Counted from the stretch's first letter, positions 17,731 to 27,112 are shown. The stretch: 64,000 nucleotides of DNA from Flectobacillus longus (GCF_030056705.1 NZ_JASHIC010000030.1:40625-104624); one strand, 5' to 3'. The notes: generated from the sequence alone by a model not told the origin. Translations and numbers: made by a program.

Positions 17731-20028
17731 ATGAATACAATAAACCAACAACCTTCTGCGCAGCCTCCACAGGATCTGACAGGACTACAGCAAACTGAGC
17801 CTGCTCATGTAGCGGCTGGTTTTAAGGCGGTAAGTAATGCCATCAAACACGTTTTTGGTGCGATGAATGTGGCTAGAGGAATAAAGATATTATTGACACT
17901 CAATCAAAAAGGTGGTGTAGATTGTCCTTCTTGTGCTTGGCCCGACCCTGATGGCGAGCGTTCGTCTATTGCAGAATATTGTGAAAATGGCGCCAAAGCC
18001 ATAGCCGAAGAGGCAACGACACTAAAGACTGGTCCCGTATTTTTTCAAAGATATAGTATCCAAGAACTTTCCCAAAAATCTGATTATTGGCTTGGTCAAC
18101 AAGGGCGTTTGACCCACCCTATGATTGCCAGACATGGCGAAACTCATTATCGTAAGATTGAATGGGATGAGGCACTTGACCTAATCGCCGAACACCTCAA
18201 TGCACTCTCATCGCCCGACGACGCCATTTTTTATACTTCTGGCCGAACTTCCAACGAGGCAGCATTTTTATATCAATTATTTGCTCGACAATTGGGTACC
18301 AACAACCTTCCCGATTGTTCCAATATGTGTCACGAATCAAGTGGTTCGGCATTAGGCGAGCAGTTAGGTTTGGGTAAAGGCTCAGTAACCCTCGAAGATT
18401 TTAATCATGCGCAGGTGATTATGGTTTTGGGACAAAATCCTGGCACTAATCATCCTCGAATGCTAACAGCATTGGAAGAAGCCAAGAAAAACGGTGCTAA
18501 AATCGTATCTGTAAATCCATTGATTGAAGCTGGTCTACTGGCATTCAAACATCCTCAACACCTAAGCGATATGCTTGGGAGTGGCACCAAATTGAGCGAC
18601 CATTATTTACAGATAAAAATCAACTCGGATATTGCTCTCATCAAGGCTCTATTGTTGTTATTGGTCAAAAAAGAAGCTACTATCGGGAATGTATTTGACC
18701 ATGATTTTATTCAAAAAAATACCCTTGGATTCGAAGAATTCTTGGCTGATTTGAGTCAGTATAAGCTTGAAGATTTAGTCAAAGAATGTGGCATAAGCCT
18801 TGAACAAATAGAAGAAGTAGCAGATTTGTTGGCTAACTCTCAACGTATTATTACCTGTTGGGCTATGGGACTAACCCAACACAAAAACTCGGTAGTTACC
18901 ATTCAGGAATTAGTCAATTTGTTGTTACTCAAAGGCAGTATTGGCAAGCAAGGTGCTGGCACTTGTCCTGTACGGGGACATTCCAACGTACAGGGCGACC
19001 GAACGATGGGTATTTTTGAAAGACCTTCAAAAGCTTTTTTACAAAAAATAGAAGAAAACTTTGGGTTTACACCACCTCAAAAACATGGATACGACGTAGT
19101 GGCAGCCATAAAAGCCATGCAAGCATCCAGTGGCAAGGTATTTATGGGTATGGGAGGCAATTTTCTTTCTGCCACACCCGATACCGAATTTACGGCACAG
19201 GCATTACGCAATTGTGCCCTCACCGTACAGGTTTCGACCAAACTCAATCGTAGTCATTTAATTCATGGCAAAACGGCTTTGATTTTACCTGCCATGGGGC
19301 GTACCGATGAAGACCGTCAGGCAGGTGGAGCTCAGTTTGTAACTACCGAAAATTCGATGGGAGTAGTTCAAATGTCGAAAGGAAACCTCACTCCTCCTGC
19401 TCCAACAGTTTGGAGCGAACCAAAAATTATTGCCGAAATAGCACAACGAACTCTAGGAAAGCGCACTCAGCTAGACTGGCTTTCGTTAACACATCATTAT
19501 GATTCTATCAGGGATTTAATTGAAAAAACAATTCCAGGTTTTGAAGATTATAATGAAAGGGTTCGTCAAGATGGTGGGTTTTATTTACCCAATGGACCAC
19601 GTGAAGGCGTATTTACCAACACAGCTCAAAAAGCTTTATTCAAAATTTGTCCTCTCGAAACAATCCAGTTAGCAACAGATGAATACCTGATGATGACGAT
19701 TCGTACTCATGACCAGTTCAATACCACTGTGTATGGCTTGGATGACCGCTACAGAGGCATTTTTAACGAAAGAAGAGTCATTTTAATGAATCAAGAGGAT
19801 ATTGCTTCGGCAGGCTTACAACAATATGACCTAGTGGATTTGCATAACTATCATGGTGGTGTGCATCGTTTGGCAGAAAAATTCATTGTGGTTCCGTACA
19901 ATATTCCACGCCAAAACGTCGCAACCTATTTTCCTGAAGCCAACGTACTGGTTCCTATCGACAGTGTTGCCGACGTGAGTAATACTCCAACCTCAAAATC
20001 TGTCATAATCAAGTTGACAAAAGTGTAA
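17731..20028 (+). CDS. FdhF/YdeP family molybdopterin oxidoreductase
   Basis: A 765-residue molybdenum bis-MGD enzyme of the YdeP subgroup. The N-terminal VDCPSCAWPDP with a further cysteine in AEYCENGAKA is the iron-sulfur-like segment typical of the subgroup and differs from the CxxCxxxC of classical formate dehydrogenases. YTSGRTSNEAAFLYQLFAR and DCSNMCHESSG mark the cofactor domain, and a C-terminal beta-barrel domain (about 650-765) is the dinucleotide-binding domain. YdeP has been linked to acid resistance in E. coli but its reaction is not settled. The nearby FdhD supports a sulfurated Mo centre. No Tat signal and no electron-transfer subunits nearby, so it appears cytoplasmic and soluble. 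Confidence 0.92.
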   Translation: MNTINQQPSAQPPQDLTGLQQTEPAHVAAGFKAVSNAIKHVFGAMNVARGIKILLTLNQKGGVDCPSCAWPDPDGERSSIAEYCENGAKAIAEEATTLKTGPVFFQRYSIQELSQKSDYWLGQQGRLTHPMIARHGETHYRKIEWDEALDLIAEHLNALSSPDDAIFYTSGRTSNEAAFLYQLFARQLGTNNLPDCSNMCHESSGSALGEQLGLGKGSVTLEDFNHAQVIMVLGQNPGTNHPRMLTALEEAKKNGAKIVSVNPLIEAGLLAFKHPQHLSDMLGSGTKLSDHYLQIKINSDIALIKALLLLLVKKEATIGNVFDHDFIQKNTLGFEEFLADLSQYKLEDLVKECGISLEQIEEVADLLANSQRIITCWAMGLTQHKNSVVTIQELVNLLLLKGSIGKQGAGTCPVRGHSNVQGDRTMGIFERPSKAFLQKIEENFGFTPPQKHGYDVVAAIKAMQASSGKVFMGMGGNFLSATPDTEFTAQALRNCALTVQVSTKLNRSHLIHGKTALILPAMGRTDEDRQAGGAQFVTTENSMGVVQMSKGNLTPPAPTVWSEPKIIAEIAQRTLGKRTQLDWLSLTHHYDSIRDLIEKTIPGFEDYNERVRQDGGFYLPNGPREGVFTNTAQKALFKICPLETIQLATDEYLMMTIRTHDQFNTTVYGLDDRYRGIFNERRVILMNQEDIASAGLQQYDLVDLHNYHGGVHRLAEKFIVVPYNIPRQNVATYFPEANVLVPIDSVADVSNTPTSKSVIIKLTKV

Positions 20029-20140
20029 AACTAACATAATTTAAAGGCAATAAGCTAAAAGTTTCATAACAATTTTTACCTGTTGCACATCGCCGATTGC
20101 TCAAAGCCAATTGCCGAAAGCCCAAAGCCTAAACTAACAC

Positions 20141-21391
20141 ATGTCTAAAAGAACTGGTGGCTACTTGGCAGGAAGAGTTCCTGCCGATGCCAAAAGAAGA
20201 ATTGCTAAAAGTCAAAAAGCATTACCACAAAAGGTAGATTTACGTCCATTTTTAACCTCTATTGAAGAGCAAGTGGGCAACAGTTGCGTAGCCAATGCGT
20301 TGGCTGGCGCGTATGAATATCTTGCCAAAAGAGAATTAGGTGACTCCGAAGATGTAAGTCGCTTGTTTATCTATTTTAATGCTCGATATATTGGTGACAA
20401 TCATGATAAAGACGAAGGTTCATATATGGAATATGCCATTCAGGGGTTAAAGGAGTATGGCGCTTGTGCCGAAAATCTTTGGCCAAACGAATATGACTAT
20501 GTCAACGACGAACCAAGTTCCGAAGCTTATGATCAAGGTGGCAATTTCAAAATTGTAGATGCCGAATTTATCGAAACTGACCTCAATCTTTGGCGTGAAA
20601 CTTTGGCAGATGGTTATCCTATTTCTTTTGCCCTAAATACTTTCAATTCTTTTGATGATGCGTCTAAAAACAAAGGACGTGTGCCTATGCCTCGCAAATC
20701 GGATAATGTTCGGGAAGAACACGGTTGGCATGCCATGCTGTGCGTAGGATATTCTGATATCGATAAAGTATTTATTGTTCGTAATTCTTGGGGTGTTGAA
20801 TGGGGCGACAAAGGCTACTGCTACATTCCTTACGACTATGTTATGAATGAAGCGTTTAATGGTCAAGATAGTTGGATTATTAAATCAATAGAGAACCTTG
20901 ATTACAGTGAAGGAGTAGAAGTAGAAGATGATTCTTCGTATTTCTATGATGAAGACTATCTAATAATCAACGACTTTTATGTATATACTGAAGATACGGA
21001 TGCTTTTCTCGAAGATTTAGAAAGTCTATTAGATGAATATGTGGAGGAGGAAGAAAACTATTACTTTGAGTATGAAATAGATGAAGATGAGAATGGGACT
21101 TATGTCCAATTATCCGAGTTTTATCTTTACACCGAAAATGAAGAAGATTTCCTCTCTGATTTAGAAGATTTAGCCATCGAATACGGAGACGAAGATGGTT
21201 ATGATTACAGTATAGAAGGCGAAGAAGAGGAAGAAGACGATGAAGAGGAGGAAGACGATGAGGAGGAAGAAGACGATGAAGAGGAAGAAGACGATGAAGA
21301 GGAAGAAGACGATGAAGAGGAAGAAGACGATGAGGAGGAAGAAGACGATGAGGAGGAAGATTCTAATAGTAGCAAAAGAAAACGTAGGTAA
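20141..21391 (+). CDS. Cytoplasmic papain-like (C1) protease with repeated acidic C-terminal tail
   Basis: A 416-residue protein with a C1-type cysteine protease domain (about 30-255). Catalytic residues are readable: Gln44 and Cys49 in EQVGNSCVANALAGA, His197 in HGWHAMLCVGYSD and Asn215 in VRNSWGVEWGDKGY. The usual CWAF is CVAN. There is no signal peptide; the N-terminus is basic (MSKRTGGYLAGR). After the protease come two similar acidic segments, about 272-312 and 320-359, sharing FY(V/L)YTE followed by FL-DLE-L---Y. Then residues 365-406 are seven perfect EDDEEE hexads, and the protein ends SSKRKRR. Bacterial C1 proteases are usually exported, so the cytoplasmic form and tail are odd. Function unknown. 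Confidence 0.85.
   Translation: MSKRTGGYLAGRVPADAKRRIAKSQKALPQKVDLRPFLTSIEEQVGNSCVANALAGAYEYLAKRELGDSEDVSRLFIYFNARYIGDNHDKDEGSYMEYAIQGLKEYGACAENLWPNEYDYVNDEPSSEAYDQGGNFKIVDAEFIETDLNLWRETLADGYPISFALNTFNSFDDASKNKGRVPMPRKSDNVREEHGWHAMLCVGYSDIDKVFIVRNSWGVEWGDKGYCYIPYDYVMNEAFNGQDSWIIKSIENLDYSEGVEVEDDSSYFYDEDYLIINDFYVYTEDTDAFLEDLESLLDEYVEEEENYYFEYEIDEDENGTYVQLSEFYLYTENEEDFLSDLEDLAIEYGDEDGYDYSIEGEEEEEDDEEEEDDEEEEDDEEEEDDEEEEDDEEEEDDEEEEDDEEEDSNSSKRKRR
21233..21358 (+). repeat. Seven 18-bp tandem repeats encoding EDDEEE
   Basis: Seven in-frame units of the form GAAGACGATGARGAGGAR, differing only at third positions. They encode the acidic tail of the papain-like protease. Copy number could vary by slippage without breaking the frame. 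Confidence 0.9.
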
Positions 21392-21666
21392 AGAATAACA
21401 ATCGTTGCTACAATACTTGCATTGATATCTTCCATCTTTTAGGCTTTGATTTAAAAGGTGGAAGACTTTTGATTTATTTAGCCTCCTAAAGTAAATACGA
21501 CAAACAGCACTGAACTTTTCTCCCAATTTCAGTTTTTATATCGCATCAAAGCTTTAAAAATAGCCTTCTATTATACTGGCCTTTTGGGGATAGTATTTAA
21601 AATATTTTCAATATTCTACGCTTTGCTGTAATTTTGAATACCCTAACTACTACTTGTAGATTTGTT

Positions 21667-22923
21667 ATGCGATATATAGCCTTTATTTTATATTTTTTCT
21701 TTCTTTCAATATCCACTTTTGCACAAACCTTTATGGCGCAAGTGGATCCACCAAGTATTGGCAAAGTTTGTCCTGACTTTGGCATTTCTGTGATTACTCC
21801 TTCAGGTAATGAGAAAATCATTAATCTTCGAGAACTCCGTGGAAAAGTAGTCATCCTTGAATTTTGGGCTACATATTGTGCTCCTTGTATTCCATCTTTA
21901 AGCCATTTTGAGCGTATCAAAAAACAATATGGTAATGCTGTCGAAATCATTGCCATTTCGGACGAAAATCGTGATAAGGTAGATGCTTTTATTGCCAAAC
22001 GTAATATTCACAATGTTTTATTTGGGATGGATTGGGGACATAAACTGAATGAACTTTTTTTCCATCACTTTATTCCACACACAGTCGTAATTGATAAAAA
22101 TGGCGTAGTAAAGGCTTTTACTGCTCCCGATGAAATCGACGCCGAAATTGTAGGAAAGTTAATTCGCAATCAACGTGTAGAGATAGTGATGAAACAAGAA
22201 TTTCAAAATGCTATTGCAAATAATAACTCTAACAACACCATTTCAAATAGAACTACTACGGTATTGTCTAACGCAAACAATACCCCCAATATCAACGAAC
22301 TACGCATAAGTCTGAGTCCATACATTGAAGGAAAACCCACCGAATTTATCAAAGAGTCTGAAAAACATTGGGTATTTACCAACTGTACATTGTCATTGAT
22401 ATATCAGATATTGTATAACCAAAAAGATAGTAGAGTTAAATTAGAAGTACCCGACGAAAGTAAATATGCTTCAGAACCTAATAATCAATATTGTTTGACG
22501 ATTCATATACCAGAAAGCATAGATAAAAGCGTCCAAGAAGTAGCATTGAATCAACTTGCGCAATTGTTTCCACTCAAAGCAAAATTCGAGTTAAGAAGTC
22601 AAACGGTCTTTGTTTTAGAAAAAGCCGATTCAAGTGTTGTTGTTAGCAGTAGCGATAGCACAGGAATTATCCAGAAAGGACTTACAATCAAAGATTTAGT
22701 AGGTTATTTAGAGAGTAACCCTCACCTAGTCAACAATTTGGCTGTATTGAACCAAACAGCCTTACCAGATACAACTTTGATAGATTTAGATTGGTTTCAA
22801 AATTATAATGATGCGGTACCTAATAAGTTGAAAACCTTAGGATTGAAAGGAACTGAGCAAATGGTAGATTTAAACTGTTTAATTTTGTACGAAGAAAAAA
22901 AGATAACTAAGGACGCACCATAA
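21667..22923 (+). CDS. Exported TlpA-like thioredoxin-fold protein with uncharacterised C-terminal domain
   Basis: I chose the ATG at 21667 (418 residues) over an upstream TTG, because it opens a signal peptide (MRYIAFILYFFFLSISTFAQ). Residues 30-175 are a TlpA/redoxin domain with the CAPC redox motif (Cys71, Cys74) in EFWATYCAPCIPSL, and HTVVIDKNG supplies the cis-Pro region loop. After a Ser/Asn-rich linker, residues 210-418 form a second domain that I do not firmly recognise; its layout (a repeated beta/alpha pattern ending in LKTLGLKG...VDLNCLIL) loosely resembles the TIGR03435/DUF3738 family found fused to thioredoxins in other Bacteroidota. A periplasmic disulfide or thiol role is likely; the fused domain's job is unknown. 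Confidence 0.78.
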   Translation: MRYIAFILYFFFLSISTFAQTFMAQVDPPSIGKVCPDFGISVITPSGNEKIINLRELRGKVVILEFWATYCAPCIPSLSHFERIKKQYGNAVEIIAISDENRDKVDAFIAKRNIHNVLFGMDWGHKLNELFFHHFIPHTVVIDKNGVVKAFTAPDEIDAEIVGKLIRNQRVEIVMKQEFQNAIANNNSNNTISNRTTTVLSNANNTPNINELRISLSPYIEGKPTEFIKESEKHWVFTNCTLSLIYQILYNQKDSRVKLEVPDESKYASEPNNQYCLTIHIPESIDKSVQEVALNQLAQLFPLKAKFELRSQTVFVLEKADSSVVVSSSDSTGIIQKGLTIKDLVGYLESNPHLVNNLAVLNQTALPDTTLIDLDWFQNYNDAVPNKLKTLGLKGTEQMVDLNCLILYEEKKITKDAP

Positions 22924-23192
22924 CGGAAAGTTCCTAAATCTTTATTAAATTGGTCAACATTTGGATGAATCTTTACTGTAAAAAGAAGTATTCGAAATCA
23001 TCTAAGCTCTCATAAATAGTGAAACAGAGTGCATTTATTTCAAGATAATTTGTCTCAAAAATTGATAGAGAGTTGCGTAATAATAAGTATTTTTACATAA
23101 ATTAAGTCTTTTATAGACAAAAGGAGTAAAATCTCAATATTGAAGTAGTAATATCTTTACCCCGAAAATAATCAAATATTTATCATAAAAAT

Positions 23193-23564
23193 ATGAAGAA
23201 AGTCCTCATCGCTGAAGATAGCTCAGTCATTCAAAACCTTGCTAAGAAGATTTTGGAATTCCAAAACTTTGAAATCCATTCTGTGAAAAATGGCCAACAG
23301 GTATTAGATGCAATGGAAAAAGAAGATTTTGATATTTTATTGCTAGACATCAACATGCCAGTTATGGACGGAATGGACTGTGCCAGAGCTGTACGTGGGT
23401 TGGCTGATACCGAAAAAGCCAATATTCCAATTATCGCGATTACAGGAAATGCTCGTAACTATACGATGGATGACTTTAAATCTGCGGGATTCAACGATAT
23501 GTTGGCAAAGCCATTAAACTTCGATGCTTTAGTAGCTCAAGTAAAGGCGCTTACAGAGAAATAA
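23193..23564 (+). CDS. Single-domain response regulator (CheY-like)
   Basis: A 123-residue stand-alone receiver domain. The acidic pocket (Glu8-Asp9), phosphoacceptor Asp52 in LLLDINMPVMDG, the switch Thr in IAITGNA and the conserved Lys in MLAKPLNF are all present, so it should be phosphorylated. No output domain and no kinase is encoded next to it. The nearest sensor in the window, the fructan hybrid kinase, carries its own receiver. Likely partners are a distant hybrid kinase or a phosphorelay. A TATCTTTA box about 40 bases upstream is close to the -7 consensus. Confidence 0.92.
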   Translation: MKKVLIAEDSSVIQNLAKKILEFQNFEIHSVKNGQQVLDAMEKEDFDILLLDINMPVMDGMDCARAVRGLADTEKANIPIIAITGNARNYTMDDFKSAGFNDMLAKPLNFDALVAQVKALTEK

Positions 23565-23637
23565 TACCATTTTTTGTAAATAGATATAATTTTGATTGTA
23601 TCATTCTTTATAGAAAAATGTTTGATAAAAAACTGTC

Positions 23638-23677
23638 CCAAAGGATTAGTCTTCTTGGCTAGTCCTTTGGTATTTTT
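23638..23677 (+). terminator. Terminator after the response regulator
   Basis: A 12-bp stem (23638-23649 with 23659-23670) with one wobble pair, followed by TATTTTTGTTT. It lies between the receiver gene and the metallo-hydrolase. Confidence 0.7.
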
Positions 23678-23721
23678 GTTTGATACGGGTTGGTTTTGCC
23701 AACTTCCCAACGCTATTCTAC

Positions 23722-24483
23722 ATGAAAATTACCTTTCTTGGTACAGGTACCTCACAGGGCGTTCCGGTCATAGCCTGTAATTGTGAAGTGTGTCAATCAT
23801 TGGACTATCGTGATAAACGTCTTCGCACTGCGATCCATATAGAGGTTGATGGAAAAAGTTTTGTGATAGATGCTGGACCGGATTTTCGTCAGCAGATGTT
23901 AAGGGAACGTATCCATAAGCTCGATGCCGTAATTTTTACGCATGAGCATAAAGACCATACCGCCGGACTCGATGACGTGCGGGCATATAATTTTTTCCAG
24001 AAAAAAGACATGCCTGTTTACGGTCGTGACCAAGTATTGGAACAAATCAAAAGAGAGTTTGCTTACGCTTTTGCCGAAATACGCTATCCTGGTATTCCTC
24101 AAATCAATCTTTGTCCTATCGAAAACCAAGCTTTTGAGATAGAAGATATTCCTTTTATGCCTATAGAGGTATTGCATTATAAGCTCCCTGTATTTGGTTA
24201 TCGTATTGGTGATTTTGCCTACATTACTGATGTTAATTATATTTCAGCACATGAATTAGCTAAAGTCAAAGGAGTAAAAGTATTGGTATTGGGCGCACTT
24301 CGTAGAGAGAAACATCTTTCTCATTTTTCATTATCAGAGGCTATTGAAGTTTTTGAAAAAGTAAAACCTGATATGGGTTATATTACGCATATTAGTCACC
24401 AAATGGGAATGCATTCCGATGTGGAAGAAGAATTGCCCTCTAATATTCGATTGGCTTATGATGGGCTATCTCTTGTTTTGTAA
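23722..24483 (+). CDS. Metallo-beta-lactamase-fold hydrolase (PhnP-like)
   Basis: I chose the ATG at 23722 (253 residues), since it starts directly with the first beta-strand MKITFLGTGTSQGVP. The metal motif HEHKDH (His74, His76, Asp78, His79) is intact, and later histidines appear in DVNYI and THISHQMGMH. The GTGTSQGVPVIACNC start with clustered cysteines (CNCEVC) is typical of the PhnP-type subgroup, whose E. coli member is a cyclic phosphodiesterase; many Bacteroidota carry it outside any phosphonate operon. Its real substrate here is unknown. Cytoplasmic. Confidence 0.88.
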   Translation: MKITFLGTGTSQGVPVIACNCEVCQSLDYRDKRLRTAIHIEVDGKSFVIDAGPDFRQQMLRERIHKLDAVIFTHEHKDHTAGLDDVRAYNFFQKKDMPVYGRDQVLEQIKREFAYAFAEIRYPGIPQINLCPIENQAFEIEDIPFMPIEVLHYKLPVFGYRIGDFAYITDVNYISAHELAKVKGVKVLVLGALRREKHLSHFSLSEAIEVFEKVKPDMGYITHISHQMGMHSDVEEELPSNIRLAYDGLSLVL

Positions 24484-24658
24484 TATGAAAAATTAAAATA
24501 ATAGCCCCACATTTGATAATCCAGAGAAATTGCTTAACTTTTGTTAATGACTGATTTTACAGTTATTAACAAACTAAGTTGATAGCGATATAGCGAGGTT
24601 AAATTATAAGACTAATCTTCTAAATACGCAATCCGTAAATTATTCTAAGAAATTACCG

Positions 24659-24690
24659 AAAGCTCTTCCTTGTGAAGGGCTTTTTTTATT
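24659..24690 (+). terminator. Terminator after the metallo-hydrolase
   Basis: A 10-bp stem (24659-24668 with 24674-24683) with one wobble pair and seven following T. Confidence 0.7.
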
Positions 24691-24699
24691 GGTAAATGA

Positions 24700-24739
24700 T
24701 AATAAAAAAGAAATCCTACCGTCAAAGACAGTAGGATTT
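24700..24739 (-). terminator. Terminator after the ABC exporter operon
   Basis: AAATCCTAC (24711-24719) pairs with GTAGGATTT (24731-24739), with an inner GTC/GAC extension. On the minus strand it is followed by CTTTTTTATT. Confidence 0.75.
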
Positions 24740-24824
24740 ACAGTTATTAACAAACTAAAATTGGCAATTGAATAGAACAACATCTGTTGTTCTGTGGGAT
24801 ATTCTCGACCTCAAGCTTTCACAA

Positions 24825-26150
24825 TTATCCCTTATAAAACACCCACTTTGTGATTTCTTTCCAACTTGGTTTTTTTCCATACATCAATATACCTACACGG
24901 TACACCTTACCCGCCAACCAAGTGGTTCCGATAAATCCAAGTATTAGAAGGGTTAGCGACAAGGCTATTTCCCAGTTCGGTACACCAAATGGCAAACGAA
25001 CCATCATGTCGATTGGGGAAGTTAGTGGAATAATAGAAGCCCAAAATGCAATAGGACTATCGGGCTTTTGTAAAATAAATTGTGCTAATATAAAAGATAA
25101 AATAATAGGAATCGTAACTGGAAACATAAATTGCTGAGCCTCTGACGGGCTCTCTACTGCCGAACCTATGGCAGCAAATAGCGAACTATACAATAAATAG
25201 CCTCCTAGGTAGTACAAAATGAAACAGAAAATCATTTTGCCTAATGATACATTTTCGATAGCATCGCTAATACTATTTAATGGATTCTCTGATTTTACAC
25301 TTGCTTCAAACTTCTTGATCTCGTCTTTGCTAAGACCAGCTTTTACTTTAGCTTGTACTTTTTCCTCAATTTTTCCTGACATGATAGAAGAGGTAACTGT
25401 CGAAGCAGTAAAGGTCAAAACTCCCCACAGCAAAAACTGCGTAAGACCAACCATACCTACACCGATGATTTTGCCAAGCATTAATTGGAATGGTCTTACC
25501 GAAGACACTACGACTTCGATAATACGGTTGCTTTTTTCTTCAATAACGCCATTCATTACCTGCGAACCATACAAGAAAGCAGATAAGTATAGAAGAAAGC
25601 CAAATATACCTCCTAAAATCATGGCACCACCCGAATTACTCGACTTCTCGCCTCCGTCTTCGTTGAGGGTATAGGTTTGGGCGTCTACATTGATTTTGTT
25701 GTCTTCAAGGACTTTTAGGTCAATCCCAGCATTTTTGAGTTTAATATTTCTTAACTCATTCTGGATTTTGCCTTGAATGGCATGTTGTGTGCCTATTCCA
25801 ACGGTTTTTCTACCCAAAATTTGTACCCCTTTAGAATTTGTCAAAATATCCTTTTCGATATGAACGACGATATCGTCATTACTTTTCTTCAAGTCTTTTT
25901 TGGCTTCCGCTAAGGTTTTTTCACTATAAATATAAGTATAGTCGCCTTCAGAGTTTAGTTTGCCTTTAAACAACTTGCTGTCATCCAATACGATAACATT
26001 TCTGGAGTCATCAGCATTGACAAATAACAATACTGGAATGGTATATACTGCTGCGATTAGAAAAGGAACCAAAATCGAAGCAATCCAAAATGATTTTTTC
26101 TTAACTCTGGTAATATATTCCCGTTGTATGATGAGTAAAATCTTATTCAT
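24825..26150 (-). CDS. ABC-2 type transporter permease, NatB-like
   Basis: A 441-residue membrane protein of the NatB/ABC-2 family. It starts MNKILLIIQREYITRVKKKSF, a cytoplasmic amphipathic entry followed by a transmembrane helix (about 22-45), then a large extracytoplasmic domain (about 50-175) and five or six C-terminal helices from GGIFGFLLYLSAFLYGSQVMNGVIEEK onward; the EEKSNRIIEV motif is typical. Its ATPase partner is the gene just upstream (stop at 26192, 41 bp away), so the two form an operon. Such systems export sodium, peptides or drugs, or act in envelope maintenance. The cargo is not predictable. Confidence 0.92.
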   Translation of the reverse strand: MNKILLIIQREYITRVKKKSFWIASILVPFLIAAVYTIPVLLFVNADDSRNVIVLDDSKLFKGKLNSEGDYTYIYSEKTLAEAKKDLKKSNDDIVVHIEKDILTNSKGVQILGRKTVGIGTQHAIQGKIQNELRNIKLKNAGIDLKVLEDNKINVDAQTYTLNEDGGEKSSNSGGAMILGGIFGFLLYLSAFLYGSQVMNGVIEEKSNRIIEVVVSSVRPFQLMLGKIIGVGMVGLTQFLLWGVLTFTASTVTSSIMSGKIEEKVQAKVKAGLSKDEIKKFEASVKSENPLNSISDAIENVSLGKMIFCFILYYLGGYLLYSSLFAAIGSAVESPSEAQQFMFPVTIPIILSFILAQFILQKPDSPIAFWASIIPLTSPIDMMVRLPFGVPNWEIALSLTLLILGFIGTTWLAGKVYRVGILMYGKKPSWKEITKWVFYKG

Positions 26151-26191
26151 GATAGTTGAGGTTTAAAATTATTGTAGGTATAAATGATAGA

Positions 26192-27112
26192 CTATAAAAT
26201 CGTATTGGCATCTTCGCCCACAACTTTGATGAATATTTCATTGAAAGAAGGTATGTTTTCGTTGAAAGCCTTCAAATCCACTTGCTGAATAGCTTGTCCA
26301 AGAAATTGATTGGCACTAGTACCATCCAATAAGCGAACTTTTGCTTTGGTTATACCTTCTACATTTTTGGCGTTGAGGATTTCAAAAACTCCTTCAATCG
26401 GAGCAAGCGCTCCTGAATACTCAAGATTGAAAGTATTGTCTCTAAAACGATTTTTCACTTCTTTCTTTTCACCACTCAATACCACTTTAGATTTGTTAAT
26501 TAAAGCAATATTATCGCATAACTCCTCTACGGATTCCATACGGTGAGTCGAGAAAATAATAGTCGTACCATTTTCTTTTAAAGCCAAAATTTCATCTTTG
26601 AGTAAGTTGGCATTGATTGGGTCAAAACCAGAAAAAGGCTCATCGAGAATGACTAGTTTGGGCTGATGTACAATGGTCGCAATAAATTGTGTTTTTTGTT
26701 GCATCCCTTTCGACAAATCCTCTACGTTTTTGTCCCACCAACCTTTAATATCAAACTTGATAAACCAAGCCTTGAGTTTTTCTACAGCCTCAGCTTTGGG
26801 CATACCTTTGAGTTGGGCAAGGTATAGGAGTTGTTCTCCCACCTTCATTTTTTTGTAAAGACCACGCTCTTCTGGTAGGTAGCCGATTACTTCGATATGT
26901 TTGGGCTGAAGTTTTTCACCATCCAAAAGAATTTGTCCTTCGTCTGGTCCTGTAATTTGATTAATGATTCGAATAAGAGAGGTTTTACCTGCGCCATTAG
27001 GCCCTAACAACCCAAAGATAGAGCCTTGAGGGACCTGAATCGAAACGCCACTTAGAGCAGTGTGTCCAGCATAACGCTTTACAACATTTTGCGCTTCAAG
27101 TATAATTGACAT
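26192..27112 (-). CDS. ABC transporter ATP-binding protein, NatA-like
   Basis: A 306-residue ATPase. Walker A is GPNGAGKTS (residues 35-43), the signature motif is degenerate as LSKGMQQK, Walker B is KLVILDEPFSGFDP and the switch His is in IIFSTHRMESVE. The C-terminal ~85 residues are the DUF4162-like domain common in NatA-type ATPases. It drives the NatB-like permease encoded immediately downstream. No regulator is adjacent. Confidence 0.94.
   Translation of the reverse strand: MSIILEAQNVVKRYAGHTALSGVSIQVPQGSIFGLLGPNGAGKTSLIRIINQITGPDEGQILLDGEKLQPKHIEVIGYLPEERGLYKKMKVGEQLLYLAQLKGMPKAEAVEKLKAWFIKFDIKGWWDKNVEDLSKGMQQKTQFIATIVHQPKLVILDEPFSGFDPINANLLKDEILALKENGTTIIFSTHRMESVEELCDNIALINKSKVVLSGEKKEVKNRFRDNTFNLEYSGALAPIEGVFEILNAKNVEGITKAKVRLLDGTSANQFLGQAIQQVDLKAFNENIPSFNEIFIKVVGEDANTIL

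Larger units (their letters stand above)
24541..24758. repeat. Direct and inverted CAGTTATTAACAAACTAA repeats
   Basis: TTGTTAATGACTG (24541-24553) faces CAGTTATTAACAA (24560-24572), arms of 13 bp with one mismatch. The right half, with flanks, recurs 181 bases on at 24737-24758 (18 of 18 core bases from 24741), and 15 bases recur at 32304-32318. The gap also holds both terminators of the converging genes. Confidence 0.6.

Noticed and set aside
21205..21435. A minus-strand open frame made of a serine run
   Set aside because: It is the reverse reading of the GAA/GAC repeats of the protease gene and has no other support.
24541..24758. Replication origin with DnaA boxes
   Set aside because: The word differs from the DnaA box at a conserved base and no dnaA, dnaN or AT-rich unwinding region with a box cluster is nearby.
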